Below are positions 45,981 to 54,985 of a stretch of DNA of 64,000 nucleotides, piece after piece. The notes beneath the pieces were generated by a model. That model was not told the origin of the DNA and ran no database searches. It saw only the letters and a list, made by a program, of their open reading frames with translations. Location: contig NZ_JABDSR010000011.1 in assembly GCF_012976305.1 (NCBI RefSeq), positions 1-64,000 on the forward strand, in the 5' to 3' direction. The position numbers were made by a program, and so were the translations under genes. How positions within the stretch are numbered: the first letter of the stretch is position 1; every line of letters begins with the position of its first letter. The stretch is from Peptoniphilus faecalis. Lineage in GTDB: Bacteria > Bacillota > Clostridia > Tissierellales > Peptoniphilaceae.

Positions 45981-46046
45981 ATAGGCTCTGAAAAATTGTA
46001 CTGGTTAGTGTTTGTTGTTTTATTTATCTGCCTTTCCAGAGCCTAT
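45981..46046. repeat. Inverted repeat with GGCTCT ends
   Basis: ATAGGCTCTG (45981-45990) pairs perfectly with CAGAGCCTAT (46037-46046), 46 bases apart, at the end of the transposase remnant. The arms resemble the GGCTCT ends of the family A repeats. Confidence 0.5.
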
Positions 46047-46125
46047 ATCTTATTATAAATACTTAAGTCCTATTATTATTTGTGTGTATATTGGTTATCT
46101 ATTTTAAAATTTATAACTATAACTT

Positions 46126-47196
46126 TTATCCCCAAATGTAATTAATTTTAAATCCTTTTACAAATGAATCTTCATTATCCAATACATACATTGAATATCC
46201 ATATATCCAAGCTTCCCCTAAAAGCGTTGGAACAACAGCTTTATATTCTCCAATCATTGTTTCTTCAATAAGCTCTCCCTCATAAACCGTCCCCAGAATT
46301 CCCTCATGTCTAAATTTTTCATTTAATTTTAATTTCCCTTTTGCATATCTAACAGCCATTTGTGCACATGTTCCCGTACCACAAGGGCATCTATCAATAG
46401 CACCAGTCCATGTTGATGGGTCGTCAAAGTCAATCTCTCCACTTGCAACAATTACAGCATTCTTAAGATCCGCATCTTCTATATCTGGTTCACTAGTTAG
46501 TTGGGCAATTGAAATACCACGTTCAGGAAAATCTGGGTGAGAAGTAGGCAGTTATTCATGAGCAGCTTTTAAAATCAAAGCTTCAACTTCACAAATCATA
46601 TCTCCCTTATCTGGGGTAAGTTCTAAGTCTTTATATCTTTCAATTTTCTTAAATTGTTTATAATCAGCAATTACATAAAACATTCCTCCCCAAGCAACAT
46701 CAACCTTTACCTTTCCTATATGAGGTACATCTATTATCTTGTCTAAATGAACTGCAAATGCAGGCTGATTCTTAAATCTTACACCTTTTACTTTTCCATT
46801 TTCACAAAAAGCTTCAATTCCAATTAACCCAACTGGTGCTTCCAAGTTAAATCTTGTAACTGGCTCTTCCATAGGAATCATTCCTGTTTCTAAAAGTACA
46901 GTTGCAACAGAAATTGTATTTCCTCCAGACATTAATGGATACTCTGTCTGTTCCATAATTATATATCCATCCTTTGCTCTTTCATCCTTTGCTGGAACAA
47001 TTAAATTACAACAAAGTGGCAGATACCCTCTTGGTTCTCTTAACATTAGTAATCTAATTTGATCGTCATTTTCTTCTAAGTATTTCATTTGTTCATATAC
47101 AGAATTTCCAGGAATATTTGGGATGCCACCAGTAATTACTCTCATTGGTTCTCCGGAATGTGTTTCTACAGCTTAAAGCATCCTTTTAAAAGACAT
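46126..47196 (-). pseudogene. Proline racemase/hydroxyproline epimerase-dehydratase family gene with two in-frame TAA codons
   Basis: Apart from two stops the frame is intact for 356 codons, with an AGGAGG site before the ATG. The stops are TAA at codon 8 (after SFKRML, before AVETHSGEP) and TAA after LKAAHE (46552-46554). Conserved active-site parts are MSGGNTISVATVLLETG (serine in place of the first catalytic cysteine of proline racemase) and RCPCGTGTCAQM (second cysteine present). Ser/Cys or Thr/Cys variants of this family epimerise or dehydrate hydroxyprolines. It is the last gene of the aconitase X operon. From memory of related proteins both stops stand at glutamine positions (CAA to TAA). 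The product is probably not made at full length. Confidence 0.85.
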
Positions 47197-47206
47197 ATTT
47201 TACCTC

Positions 47207-47371
47207 CTAATCGCAATAATAATTATCGTCATTCATTTCTTCATAAATTACATGAACATCTTCTTTTTTCGCAAATTTTGTTTTGTCGATAATATCAATA
47301 ATACTCTTTGCAAGTTCTCTTTTTTGCTCAATTGTTCTTCCCTTCATCAATTGAATTCTGATAAACGGCAT
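47207..47371 (-). CDS. 4-oxalocrotonate tautomerase-like small protein
   Basis: A 54-residue protein starting Met-Pro-Phe-Ile-Arg-Ile, with the N-terminal proline that is the catalytic base of the 4-OT superfamily after removal of Met. Arg12 and the KRELAKSIIDIID helix fit the family. The usual length is about 60. An AAGGAGA site precedes the ATG, and its stop overlaps the ribosome binding site of the following racemase-like gene. Its neighbours are the CoA-transferase (upstream) and that broken gene. Such enzymes tautomerise enol/keto acids, which would suit enamine or 2-oxoacid intermediates of the operon. Confidence 0.82.
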   Translation of the reverse strand: MPFIRIQLMKGRTIEQKRELAKSIIDIIDKTKFAKKEDVHVIYEEMNDDNYYCD

Positions 47372-47384
47372 AATGTTCTCCTTT

Positions 47385-48572
47385 CTAAATTACTCCATCT
47401 TTTCTTAATTCTGCTATTTGTCCACTATTTATACCTAAAATTTTATTTAGTACATCGTCTGTATCTTTACCAAGTGTAGGCGCACAATTTTTCGGGCCAT
47501 CTTCAGTATCTTTAAATTTTATAGGAGTTCCCGGAACTATCACTTTTTCTCCTATTGCTTCATCAAAAATTTCCCAAAGCATATTATCTTTTATAATTGG
47601 CTCAAAATTACATGCTTCTTTTATATTATTTATTTTTCCAAATGGTATACCTACTCCATCTAAAATTCCTTCAACTTCAGAAACTGTATATTGTTTTGCC
47701 CAGTTTTGAATAATTTCTTTTAATTCATTATAATTATTTACTCTATTCATGTTAGTATTAAATCTTGAGTCAGTTTTTAATTCAGTTTTTCCCATTTCGT
47801 CACAAAGTATATGGAAAAAATTGTCTGTCCCACATGCCAATACAAACATGCCGTCAGAAGCTTCAAATGCATCAAATGGGGCTATCTTAGGATCTCTATT
47901 AGCTTCAGGCTCTGGAATAACTTCTCCGATAGTATAGTCAATTACACTAAATTCAAGAATCGAAAAAATAGTATCGACCATAGAGACATTAATAAAGCTC
48001 CCCTCTCCAGTAATCTCTTTCTTATATAGAGCCATAGCAACTGCAAGTGCTAGATAAGTTCCCGAATAATTATCTGCTATTGCTGGACCAACTTTTACTT
48101 GTCTATCTTTAAAACCTGTTACGCTTATTATTCCACCCAATGCTTGAGCGATAATATCATATGCAGGTTTTTTAGAGTATGAATTATTTAGTCCAAATCC
48201 AGAAATAGATGCATACACTACCTTAGGATTCACCTCTTTTAGAACTTCATAACCTAGCCCTAATTTTTCCATTGTTCCAACTCTAAAGTTCTCACATACA
48301 ACGTCAGATTCTTTTACTAAATCTAAAAATATTTTCTTTCCTTTTTCGCTCTTTAAGTTCAAAGTTATACCTTTTTTATTTCTATTTATATAAGCAAAAT
48401 ATCCACTAGAATTATTTTTCATAGGACCCCAAGTTCTAGTTTGATCTCCTTTATTTGGAACTTCTATCTTTATAACTTCAGCTCCGTGATCTGCTAAATG
48501 CATTGTCGCAAATGGTCCACTATACGCATGTGTTAAATCCAATACCCTTACTCCATTTAAAGCTTTAACCAT
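47385..48572 (-). CDS. Class III (CaiB/BaiF) CoA-transferase
   Basis: A 395-residue family III CoA-transferase. The N-terminal VLDLTHAYSGPFATMHLADHGAEVIKIE region is typical, split here as LDLTHAYSGP and LADHGAEVIK. The catalytic Asp167 lies in PAIADNYSG. It moves CoA between carboxylic acids in the cytosol without ATP. It lies between the BCCT transporter and tautomerase genes in the long operon, with AAGGGGG before the ATG. In the proposed pathway it would recover CoA from the acyl-CoA made by the ferredoxin oxidoreductase; the acids are unknown. Confidence 0.92.
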   Translation of the reverse strand: MVKALNGVRVLDLTHAYSGPFATMHLADHGAEVIKIEVPNKGDQTRTWGPMKNNSSGYFAYINRNKKGITLNLKSEKGKKIFLDLVKESDVVCENFRVGTMEKLGLGYEVLKEVNPKVVYASISGFGLNNSYSKKPAYDIIAQALGGIISVTGFKDRQVKVGPAIADNYSGTYLALAVAMALYKKEITGEGSFINVSMVDTIFSILEFSVIDYTIGEVIPEPEANRDPKIAPFDAFEASDGMFVLACGTDNFFHILCDEMGKTELKTDSRFNTNMNRVNNYNELKEIIQNWAKQYTVSEVEGILDGVGIPFGKINNIKEACNFEPIIKDNMLWEIFDEAIGEKVIVPGTPIKFKDTEDGPKNCAPTLGKDTDDVLNKILGINSGQIAELRKDGVI

Positions 48573-48582
48573 AAATTCCCCC

Positions 48583-50115
48583 TTATTCTTTTTTATTTAT
48601 ATTCTTTAATTCATTAGAAGTTATTCTAAAAGAACCAACAAATGAGAAAATCATAATTATTGAAACTAACAATCCAATTATATTAAATAAACCTCTTACT
48701 GAATCTATTCCACCTGAGGCAACCAGCGAATATGAAGTTGCGCACATTATTACTCCAATCAGTATCTTTATATTTCTAGGTGCTTCATCATTTACATCAA
48801 GACCTTTTGTAGCAATTGTAGCAATAGTTGTCGACATTGGATCAGCTAATGTTACAAATGAGAAACATATAGAAATCAAAAATATAAAAATTAAAAATTT
48901 TCCTAAAGGAAGTGTTCCTAATATTTGAAAAGCCGTTGCCTGCATACCATATTCTTGTACTGCAGCCCATACATCTAAAGTTCCAGATTGTTGAAGATTA
49001 ATTGTCATTCCACCAAATATTCCAATCCAAACCATACAAAATATTGATGGAGCAAGCACATTTACTAATGTGAATTCTCTAACTGTTCTACCTTTTGCAA
49101 GTCTACTTAAAAACATTCCCATAACAGGAGCATAGACTATAAAACTTGCCCAATACTGAATTATCCAATCTCTAGACCATGTATCTTCTGGAATCATGGT
49201 GTTTAGTAATGTTGTATTTGTTCCAAAATTATCAATTATTCTGCCAAATGATTCAGCAGTTATCTTCATCATAAATCCAGTATCACCAAAGATAAATACA
49301 TATATTAAAAGGAATATAAATAGATACACACAAGTTGATGCAATTTTCTGCAATCCTTTCGCTAATCCAGATAGACTTGATGTTATAAATACAATCCCAA
49401 TTATTACAGCTATTACTAACCAAATAAAAGGACTTTGTTCTATTCCAATCGCAGCTTCTAAACCTGCTCCTATTTGCATAAGACCAACTCCCATGGAATT
49501 CGCAACAGCTCCTGTCAAACAAAATATCAAGAAAAAGTTTATTACATTTTCTAATATTTGACTTTTCTTTCCTATCGTTTCCTCTATATATGCAGACCAT
49601 GCTAATGGTTTTTTTAAATTATGTACAATTATTGAAAATCCTATTGCACATAATGTATACATGCAATATTGTACAAATGACCAATTCCACATTGCTTGAG
49701 ATACTGCAAATATTCCTGCATCCCTAGATCCTGGTTCTATTCCAAGTCCTAGTGGTGGCTGCATGAAGTGAAATATGGGTTCTCCCATTGCCCAAAATAA
49801 AAGTCCTGTTCCAATGCCTCCAGTTAATGACATTGCAATCCAACTAAACGTACTATATTCTGGAACTGCATCTTTACCACCTATCTTTACATCACCAAGC
49901 TTAGAAAAAATAAATGGTATTATTAAAAATAGACTTACGAGCGAAAGAATATTGATATATCCTCCAAAGTTTTCAGCTACTTTATTTAAAAGGTACTCTA
50001 AAAATTTTGCGAATTGATCCGTATGAAATATTCCAGTATATAAAAATATTGTCAGTATAATCATCGCAGGAATAAAAACCTTATAATTAAGTGTATATTT
50101 TTTATTATTATCCAT
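48583..50115 (-). CDS. BCCT-family transporter (betaine/carnitine/choline type)
   Basis: A 510-residue membrane protein with 12 hydrophobic segments. The family signature is visible: GGIGTGLLFWAMGEPIFHFM early, WNWSFVQYCMYT, and the Trp-containing DTWSRDWIIQYWASFIVYAPV stretch near residue 320, split here as WSRDWIIQYWASF. Members import quaternary amines such as glycine betaine, carnitine or proline betaine with Na+ or H+, or exchange them. It lies within the aconitase X operon, so a betaine or N-methyl derivative of hydroxyproline, or hydroxyproline itself, is a likely substrate (inference). Confidence 0.92.
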   Translation of the reverse strand: MDNNKKYTLNYKVFIPAMIILTIFLYTGIFHTDQFAKFLEYLLNKVAENFGGYINILSLVSLFLIIPFIFSKLGDVKIGGKDAVPEYSTFSWIAMSLTGGIGTGLLFWAMGEPIFHFMQPPLGLGIEPGSRDAGIFAVSQAMWNWSFVQYCMYTLCAIGFSIIVHNLKKPLAWSAYIEETIGKKSQILENVINFFLIFCLTGAVANSMGVGLMQIGAGLEAAIGIEQSPFIWLVIAVIIGIVFITSSLSGLAKGLQKIASTCVYLFIFLLIYVFIFGDTGFMMKITAESFGRIIDNFGTNTTLLNTMIPEDTWSRDWIIQYWASFIVYAPVMGMFLSRLAKGRTVREFTLVNVLAPSIFCMVWIGIFGGMTINLQQSGTLDVWAAVQEYGMQATAFQILGTLPLGKFLIFIFLISICFSFVTLADPMSTTIATIATKGLDVNDEAPRNIKILIGVIMCATSYSLVASGGIDSVRGLFNIIGLLVSIIMIFSFVGSFRITSNELKNINKKE

Positions 50116-50126
50116 ATTTATCCCTC

Positions 50127-50555
50127 TTAAAAATATGCCACTATTTCATCACGATCTTCAAAAAATTCAACGAATTTAGCATGCTCTAATTTCTTGTAAT
50201 CATCTTCAGATATATTTACAATAGGTATTTGGTAATTATAAAATCTATTTGCAATTATTGGTCCAGTAAGTACTACTGGATCACTTCTTAAATTTATGAT
50301 AGCCGCTGGTGCACAATTATTTCTTATTTGTTCAAGTATAATTAAACCAGTACCACTACTACCTTTTGGCGTAGGAAAAGCTAGTACCTTACCTGACATG
50401 TTTTCCTTATAAAGAGGATGCTTATTATCTCTAATTTCTCCATTTTTCGGATTCACAGTACCCCAAAAACTAAGCGGTTTTTCAGTCCATAGTAGTTCCG
50501 CTTTTAAATTTGCTCTTACTGCACTCTTGCACTTAATATTCAATGTATTTTCCAT
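50127..50555 (-). CDS. Aconitase X small (swivel, DUF126) subunit
   Basis: A 142-residue protein forming the swivel domain of two-subunit aconitase X. The GKVLAFPTPKGSSGTGLIIL stretch, split here as FPTPKGSSGTGLI, is the DUF126 hallmark, followed by NNCAPAAIINLRSDPVVLTGPI. Bacterial two-gene versions are cis-3-hydroxy-L-proline dehydratases. It overlaps the end of the large-subunit gene by 16 bases, with an AAGGGGG site inside it. Confidence 0.9.
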   Translation of the reverse strand: MENTLNIKCKSAVRANLKAELLWTEKPLSFWGTVNPKNGEIRDNKHPLYKENMSGKVLAFPTPKGSSGTGLIILEQIRNNCAPAAIINLRSDPVVLTGPIIANRFYNYQIPIVNISEDDYKKLEHAKFVEFFEDRDEIVAYF

Positions 50556-51808
50556 GGTTTTTCCCCCTTAACTACTTTCCCATAAATTCCTGACTCAACA
50601 CATTCTCTCAGATTTCCAATTATTGGTTGAACTCCTCTCATCGAAAATGCATAACTATTAAACTTTCCAGAATCAGACATTATAACTTTAGAATTCCACT
50701 TATCATTTCTATATTCTAATATACATCCATCTGTATATATTTCTATGCCTGATCTGAGCAAAGATTCATATATTCCAGATTCTTTAATTAGATCTTCTGT
50801 AACTTTTGAAATCGTTATCCAAAATTGCGTTTTTTCTACTATTCTTCTTCCAGCAAGAAGTTTATTAATTTGTACGCATTCATTATATGATAGGTGTGGA
50901 CATCCTAATAGTACAGCATCTAAATTATCTTTACTTTCCGAAGAAAGCATTTTTTCTGCTCTGTTTAAATCTTCTATATGAATTTCAAAAACTTCTTTCG
51001 GAACTCTTCCTCCAAAAGCTTCACTTTTTGTTTTAGCCTCTGGAGTAATTCCAATCATATGAAATAAAGCTACACCACCTGAAGAAGATGCTGTTGCACT
51101 AAATTGTTTTAACACATCATTACTAACATATTTTCCAGGAATTCCATCTATAGCAAATATTCTATCAGCTGCAATTTCCCCGAATAAATATCCAATTAAT
51201 GTGAAAATTTCTCTATCTTCAAAATATTCTTCTTTTATATCATTTCCTATAGTTATTAGCCCCTCTGCAAATCTGTTTTCCTTTTTATGAAGACCATAGT
51301 AAGGAACCCTACCAGCTATAGCACACAACAATTCCAATGGTCCAGCATATCTGTTTGTTCTTGCTCCTATTACAGAATTGTAATAACAAATTACATTAGA
51401 TTCCGCAGATGCAAATTGTTGTCCGAAAGATGGAGCTACCCCTATTTGATATGGAGCGCATGACCATGTAGGAACGGCTCCCATCTTAATATGAGATGCC
51501 TGAATCCTATTCGTAGCATACATTGTGCCTATATCATGCTTTTGTTCTGCCCATCTATTAATGTCGTTTGCCATTGCATTCGTTGTAGTAGGCACAGAAA
51601 ATTTAGCCCCATTATCTGCTAGATATTCAGCAAATTGAACTTGTGCTTCACCAGCATATACAGTGCTATCATCATGACAACCAACAATTTCTACAAATTC
51701 TTCAACATTATAGAATTTCGCTAAATCTACAAGTGCTAACATTGACTTCTTCTTCATTTCACCATGTTTTCCGTCTAACATTTCTTTTTCATAATCTGTT
51801 AACTTCAT
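50540..51808 (-). CDS. Aconitase X catalytic subunit (candidate cis-3-hydroxy-L-proline dehydratase)
   Basis: A 422-residue cytosolic enzyme of the aconitase X family, which carries an iron-sulfur cluster. Conserved parts are EIVGCHDDSTVYAGEA, PTTTNAMANDINRW, GAVPTWSCAPYQIG, LLGCPHLSYNE and YTDGCI, with the cysteines that could bind the cluster. Bacterial two-subunit members dehydrate cis-3-hydroxy-L-proline to delta-1-pyrroline-2-carboxylate; archaeal relatives act on phosphomevalonate. The neighbouring racemase-family gene, BCCT transporter and oxoacid oxidoreductase favour the hydroxyproline reaction. AGGAGGGT precedes the ATG. Confidence 0.92.
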   Translation of the reverse strand: MKLTDYEKEMLDGKHGEMKKKSMLALVDLAKFYNVEEFVEIVGCHDDSTVYAGEAQVQFAEYLADNGAKFSVPTTTNAMANDINRWAEQKHDIGTMYATNRIQASHIKMGAVPTWSCAPYQIGVAPSFGQQFASAESNVICYYNSVIGARTNRYAGPLELLCAIAGRVPYYGLHKKENRFAEGLITIGNDIKEEYFEDREIFTLIGYLFGEIAADRIFAIDGIPGKYVSNDVLKQFSATASSSGGVALFHMIGITPEAKTKSEAFGGRVPKEVFEIHIEDLNRAEKMLSSESKDNLDAVLLGCPHLSYNECVQINKLLAGRRIVEKTQFWITISKVTEDLIKESGIYESLLRSGIEIYTDGCILEYRNDKWNSKVIMSDSGKFNSYAFSMRGVQPIIGNLRECVESGIYGKVVKGEKPWKIH

Positions 51809-51842
51809 AATCTACCCTCCTAAATTTTCACTTTACAACTAA

Positions 51843-52628
51843 TTAATTCATCTTTTTTACATCAAAGTAATACGCTTCAATTTCCGCATCCAAACTTCTT
51901 AATGTTTCAAATATTTTATCAGCTTTGTTTTTTTTGCAATATATATGATAATAACCATTATTTCTATCAAACTTTTCAATTTGTTCATTCAAAGGAGTTT
52001 CCTCTATTTTAATCTTAGTAAATATGATCATTTCAAACCTTCTTTTCTCAAATTCATCAACAATATTTATGAATTTAACACAAATGTATAAATTTATTAT
52101 TGAATATAAAAGTGTCTCAGAATTTTTTAATACCACGGAACCCAATACTATTATTATAAAGTCAACTATCAACAAAATATCTCCAATAGGAATACTAGGT
52201 CTTTTTCGAGTTACTAATCTTCCCACTACAGTTGTACCTCCTGTAGATGACCCTAGTTTTAAAATCATTCCTAATCCAATTCCCATAATTATTCCACCAA
52301 AGATGGATGCCAACATAATATTATTAGTAAAAGGTTTCATATTTGCAAATAAATCCATAGTTGTGCTTGTTAATATCACAGTTAATACTGTATATATCAA
52401 AAATTTTTTACCTAGTTTACTGTAACCAAATATTAATAGAGGGACATTTATGATAATACTTACTAGCCCTATAGGAAATCCAAAAGCTGCTTTTAAAACT
52501 ACTCCTACGCCCGTAACACTACCAGGGATAATTTGTGCTGGATCTATAAAAAGAACAACTGATAGTGAATATAGCAAGCACGCAATGGCTAATACCATTA
52601 ATTCCTTTATAATTTTTTTATTTTTCAT
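51843..52628 (-). CDS. YitT-family membrane protein
   Basis: A 261-residue protein with five to six hydrophobic segments, then a cytosolic domain of about 80 residues (DUF2179-like; FTKIKIEETPLNEQIEKFDR to the end). The GSSTGGTTVVGRLV stretch is typical of YitT proteins, whose function is not known; transport is suspected. It overlaps the gamma-subunit gene by four bases and lies before the aconitase X genes, an unusual partner for this family. Confidence 0.85.
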   Translation of the reverse strand: MKNKKIIKELMVLAIACLLYSLSVVLFIDPAQIIPGSVTGVGVVLKAAFGFPIGLVSIIINVPLLIFGYSKLGKKFLIYTVLTVILTSTTMDLFANMKPFTNNIMLASIFGGIIMGIGLGMILKLGSSTGGTTVVGRLVTRKRPSIPIGDILLIVDFIIIVLGSVVLKNSETLLYSIINLYICVKFINIVDEFEKRRFEMIIFTKIKIEETPLNEQIEKFDRNNGYYHIYCKKNKADKIFETLRSLDAEIEAYYFDVKKMN

Positions 52629-53161
52629 ATCTTGTTAGTTTTTTCATAGCCGGCCTCAAAAGCATTAGTTATAACTTCATCATAACGACCCTTTGCTTTA
52701 AAATATTCCTCAAGTCCCCTTAAAAACTCATCATGTGTAAATATATCATTTGCTTTTATAAAAGCTCCTAGCATAACAATATTTACTCCTCTAAGATAAT
52801 CGAGATTGTGACAAATTTCATTTGCTTTAACTCCATAAACACCAACATTTTTAGGTTTCTCATCAATATTTACTATTGATGAATTGACAATCATTTTTCC
52901 ACCTGGTTTAACTACATCATAATATTTTTCATAAGAAGGTCCATTAAGTGCTAATACATAATCATATTTTGATGAATATGGAGTCCCAATTTCTGAATTT
53001 GCAAGAATTACCCCACAACTTGCCGTTCCTCCTCTCATCTCAGCTCCATAAGAAGTAGTCCAAGTAACTTCTTTACCAGCATTAGCACCAACCTCTATTA
53101 ATATTTTTCCAGCTGTTAATACTCCTTGACCTCCAAAACCAGCTATTAGAATTTCATTCAT
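52625..53161 (-). CDS. 2-oxoacid:ferredoxin oxidoreductase, gamma subunit
   Basis: A 178-residue subunit of a pyruvate/2-oxoglutarate/2-oxoacid:ferredoxin oxidoreductase. It starts NEILIAGFGGQGVLTAGKIL, split here as GFGGQGVLTAGKIL, and has the TTSYGAEMRGG stretch typical of gamma subunits; this domain helps bind CoA. The ATG at 53161 follows GAGGTG; a GTG three codons upstream overlaps that site. It overlaps the beta-subunit gene by eight bases. Confidence 0.92.
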   Translation of the reverse strand: MNEILIAGFGGQGVLTAGKILIEVGANAGKEVTWTTSYGAEMRGGTASCGVILANSEIGTPYSSKYDYVLALNGPSYEKYYDVVKPGGKMIVNSSIVNIDEKPKNVGVYGVKANEICHNLDYLRGVNIVMLGAFIKANDIFTHDEFLRGLEEYFKAKGRYDEVITNAFEAGYEKTNKI

Positions 53162-53900
53162 TTTTTTCACCTCTATCCTTATATACTCCTAGTGGAAATA
53201 TCTTTGTATATACTTCCTTAACCTTATCTGCTGCTTCAATAGGTGACAATTTCCAATTTGTTGGACAATTAGATAAAATTTCTATTAAAGAAAATCCTTT
53301 ATTATTAATTTGATTTTTAAATCCTTGCTTTATATACCTTTTTGTCTTATTTATCTCTTTTCCATTAAATAATGCTCCTCTTGCAAGAAACTCAACATCA
53401 TAATTTTTTAATACTTCCATCATGTTTATTGGAGAGCCATAATTTTCCGAATTTCTTCCATAAGGAGAACTGACTGTTTTATCACCTAATGGTGTTGTTG
53501 CAAGATTTAATTGCCCTCCCGTCATCCCAAAAATTCCATTATTTACAACGATCATAGTTATAGGCACATCTCTTAATGCAGTAAATATTGTTTCACTAAG
53601 ACCAATTACATAGCTACTTCCATCACCTGCATGTACATACACATTAGTCTTTGGCCTTACTTTTTTTATTCCAGTTGCAACAGCTGCACATCTTCCATGT
53701 GGACCAGCAATAGAGTCAAAATTCATTGTGTCCATTGACCAATACGAACATGCAATGTCTACAACATTTATAATATTATCTTGTATGCCAAGCTCTTCAA
53801 TGCTTTCAGCAATTAATCTTTGAATAACTCCATGTCCACAACCTGGACAATAACCTGTAATTCCAATTATAGATTCTGGCTTTGAAATTATCTTATTCAT
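53154..53900 (-). CDS. 2-oxoacid:ferredoxin oxidoreductase, beta (TPP-binding) subunit
   Basis: A 248-residue catalytic subunit. Cys18 and Cys21 (GYCPGCGHG) are likely cluster ligands. The thiamine diphosphate motif runs from HAGDGSSYVIG to VVNNGIFGMTGGQ. Order and size (gamma 178, beta 248, alpha 360, ferredoxin 70) match the 2-oxoglutarate/2-oxoisovalerate type rather than fused pyruvate oxidoreductases. It oxidises a 2-oxoacid to acyl-CoA, CO2 and reduced ferredoxin. The gene joins the alpha gene with one base of overlap. Confidence 0.93.
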   Translation of the reverse strand: MNKIISKPESIIGITGYCPGCGHGVIQRLIAESIEELGIQDNIINVVDIACSYWSMDTMNFDSIAGPHGRCAAVATGIKKVRPKTNVYVHAGDGSSYVIGLSETIFTALRDVPITMIVVNNGIFGMTGGQLNLATTPLGDKTVSSPYGRNSENYGSPINMMEVLKNYDVEFLARGALFNGKEINKTKRYIKQGFKNQINNKGFSLIEILSNCPTNWKLSPIEAADKVKEVYTKIFPLGVYKDRGEKNE

Positions 53901-54982
53901 CAGTAAACCTCAACTTCCTTTATTTTTCCTTCAAAAATTTCTTTGCAATAATTTACTATCCCTTCTGGTGATGGAATATTTCTGCCTGTTAAATAAGAGT
54001 ATAAAGGTTTTCTATTTTCAGACGCTATTTTTACATCTAATGCCATCTGCTGTATCAATGCCATCTCTACTGTTACAATCCCTTTAGCATTTTTTATCTT
54101 CGCTTCTACAAAAGCCTTATTAGGAAATGGCCAAACACTTATTGGTCTGATAAGCCCTAAATTTATTCCTTCTTTTTTGGCGAGTTCTATTGCACTTTTG
54201 GAAACTCTTGAAGAAATTCCATATGCTACTAATATTAAATCTGCATTTTCTAGATTAACTTCTTCCCATCTTTGCTCATTATTATAAATTTTTTTTGTCT
54301 TATTTATATAAAACTCATCTGCAGCATCAAAGCCTATACTTCTATCTAAATTTGTAATTCTATTCTTTATACTATTTCTTGATTTGCCAGTAATGGTCCA
54401 GTCAAACTTATCTATGTTATGTTCTTTTGCTTCTGGTAAAATGCATTTTTCTACCAATTGACTAATAGCACCATCAGTAAGAATTATTACTACATTTCTA
54501 TACTTCTCTGCTAAATCAAAAGCTTTATATGTAAGACTTGCACATTCATTTACAGAAGCTGGAGCTAATACTATTTGTCTACTATCACCATGTCCTCCGC
54601 CTCTTACTGCTAAATTATATGAATCTTGACCTGCTGTAATTTCACCGTCACCAGTTCCAAACCTCATAGCATCTACAATAACAGCTGGAATATGATATGA
54701 AGATAAGTAAGAGATTCCTTCTTGTTTTAAATCATATCCTGGCCCAGAAGAACTAGTCATACATCTTGCACCAGCTGCTGCCGCTCCCCAAAGCATACTT
54801 ATACTTGCTACTTCATTCTCCCCTTGAATAAAAACTCCTCCATATTTTTCCATATTTTTTGACATATATTCCAATATTTCACTTTGTGGAGTGATTGGAT
54901 ATCCCGCATAAAATCTACATCCAGCTCTAAGAGCAGCTTCAGCTATTGCTTCATTACCTTTCATTAATTCAAAATTTCTCAT
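53900..54982 (-). CDS. 2-oxoacid:ferredoxin oxidoreductase, alpha subunit
   Basis: A 360-residue subunit. GNEAIAEAALRAGCRFYAGY, then PITPQSEILEYM, and later MTSSSGPGYDLKQEGISY, are the hallmarks of the pyrimidine domain. A transketolase-C-like domain II follows (LILVAYGISSRVSKSAI). It partners the beta, gamma and ferredoxin subunits of the same operon. GAGAGGT precedes its ATG, three bases after the ferredoxin gene. The substrate is not readable from sequence. Confidence 0.93.
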   Translation of the reverse strand: MRNFELMKGNEAIAEAALRAGCRFYAGYPITPQSEILEYMSKNMEKYGGVFIQGENEVASISMLWGAAAAGARCMTSSSGPGYDLKQEGISYLSSYHIPAVIVDAMRFGTGDGEITAGQDSYNLAVRGGGHGDSRQIVLAPASVNECASLTYKAFDLAEKYRNVVIILTDGAISQLVEKCILPEAKEHNIDKFDWTITGKSRNSIKNRITNLDRSIGFDAADEFYINKTKKIYNNEQRWEEVNLENADLILVAYGISSRVSKSAIELAKKEGINLGLIRPISVWPFPNKAFVEAKIKNAKGIVTVEMALIQQMALDVKIASENRKPLYSYLTGRNIPSPEGIVNYCKEIFEGKIKEVEVY

Positions 54983-54985
54983 TTA

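Noticed and set aside
46126-46359. Separate short gene for the C-terminal part of the racemase family
   Set aside because: It is the tail of the interrupted 356-codon frame (with further uninterrupted codons upstream of its first ATG), not an independent gene.
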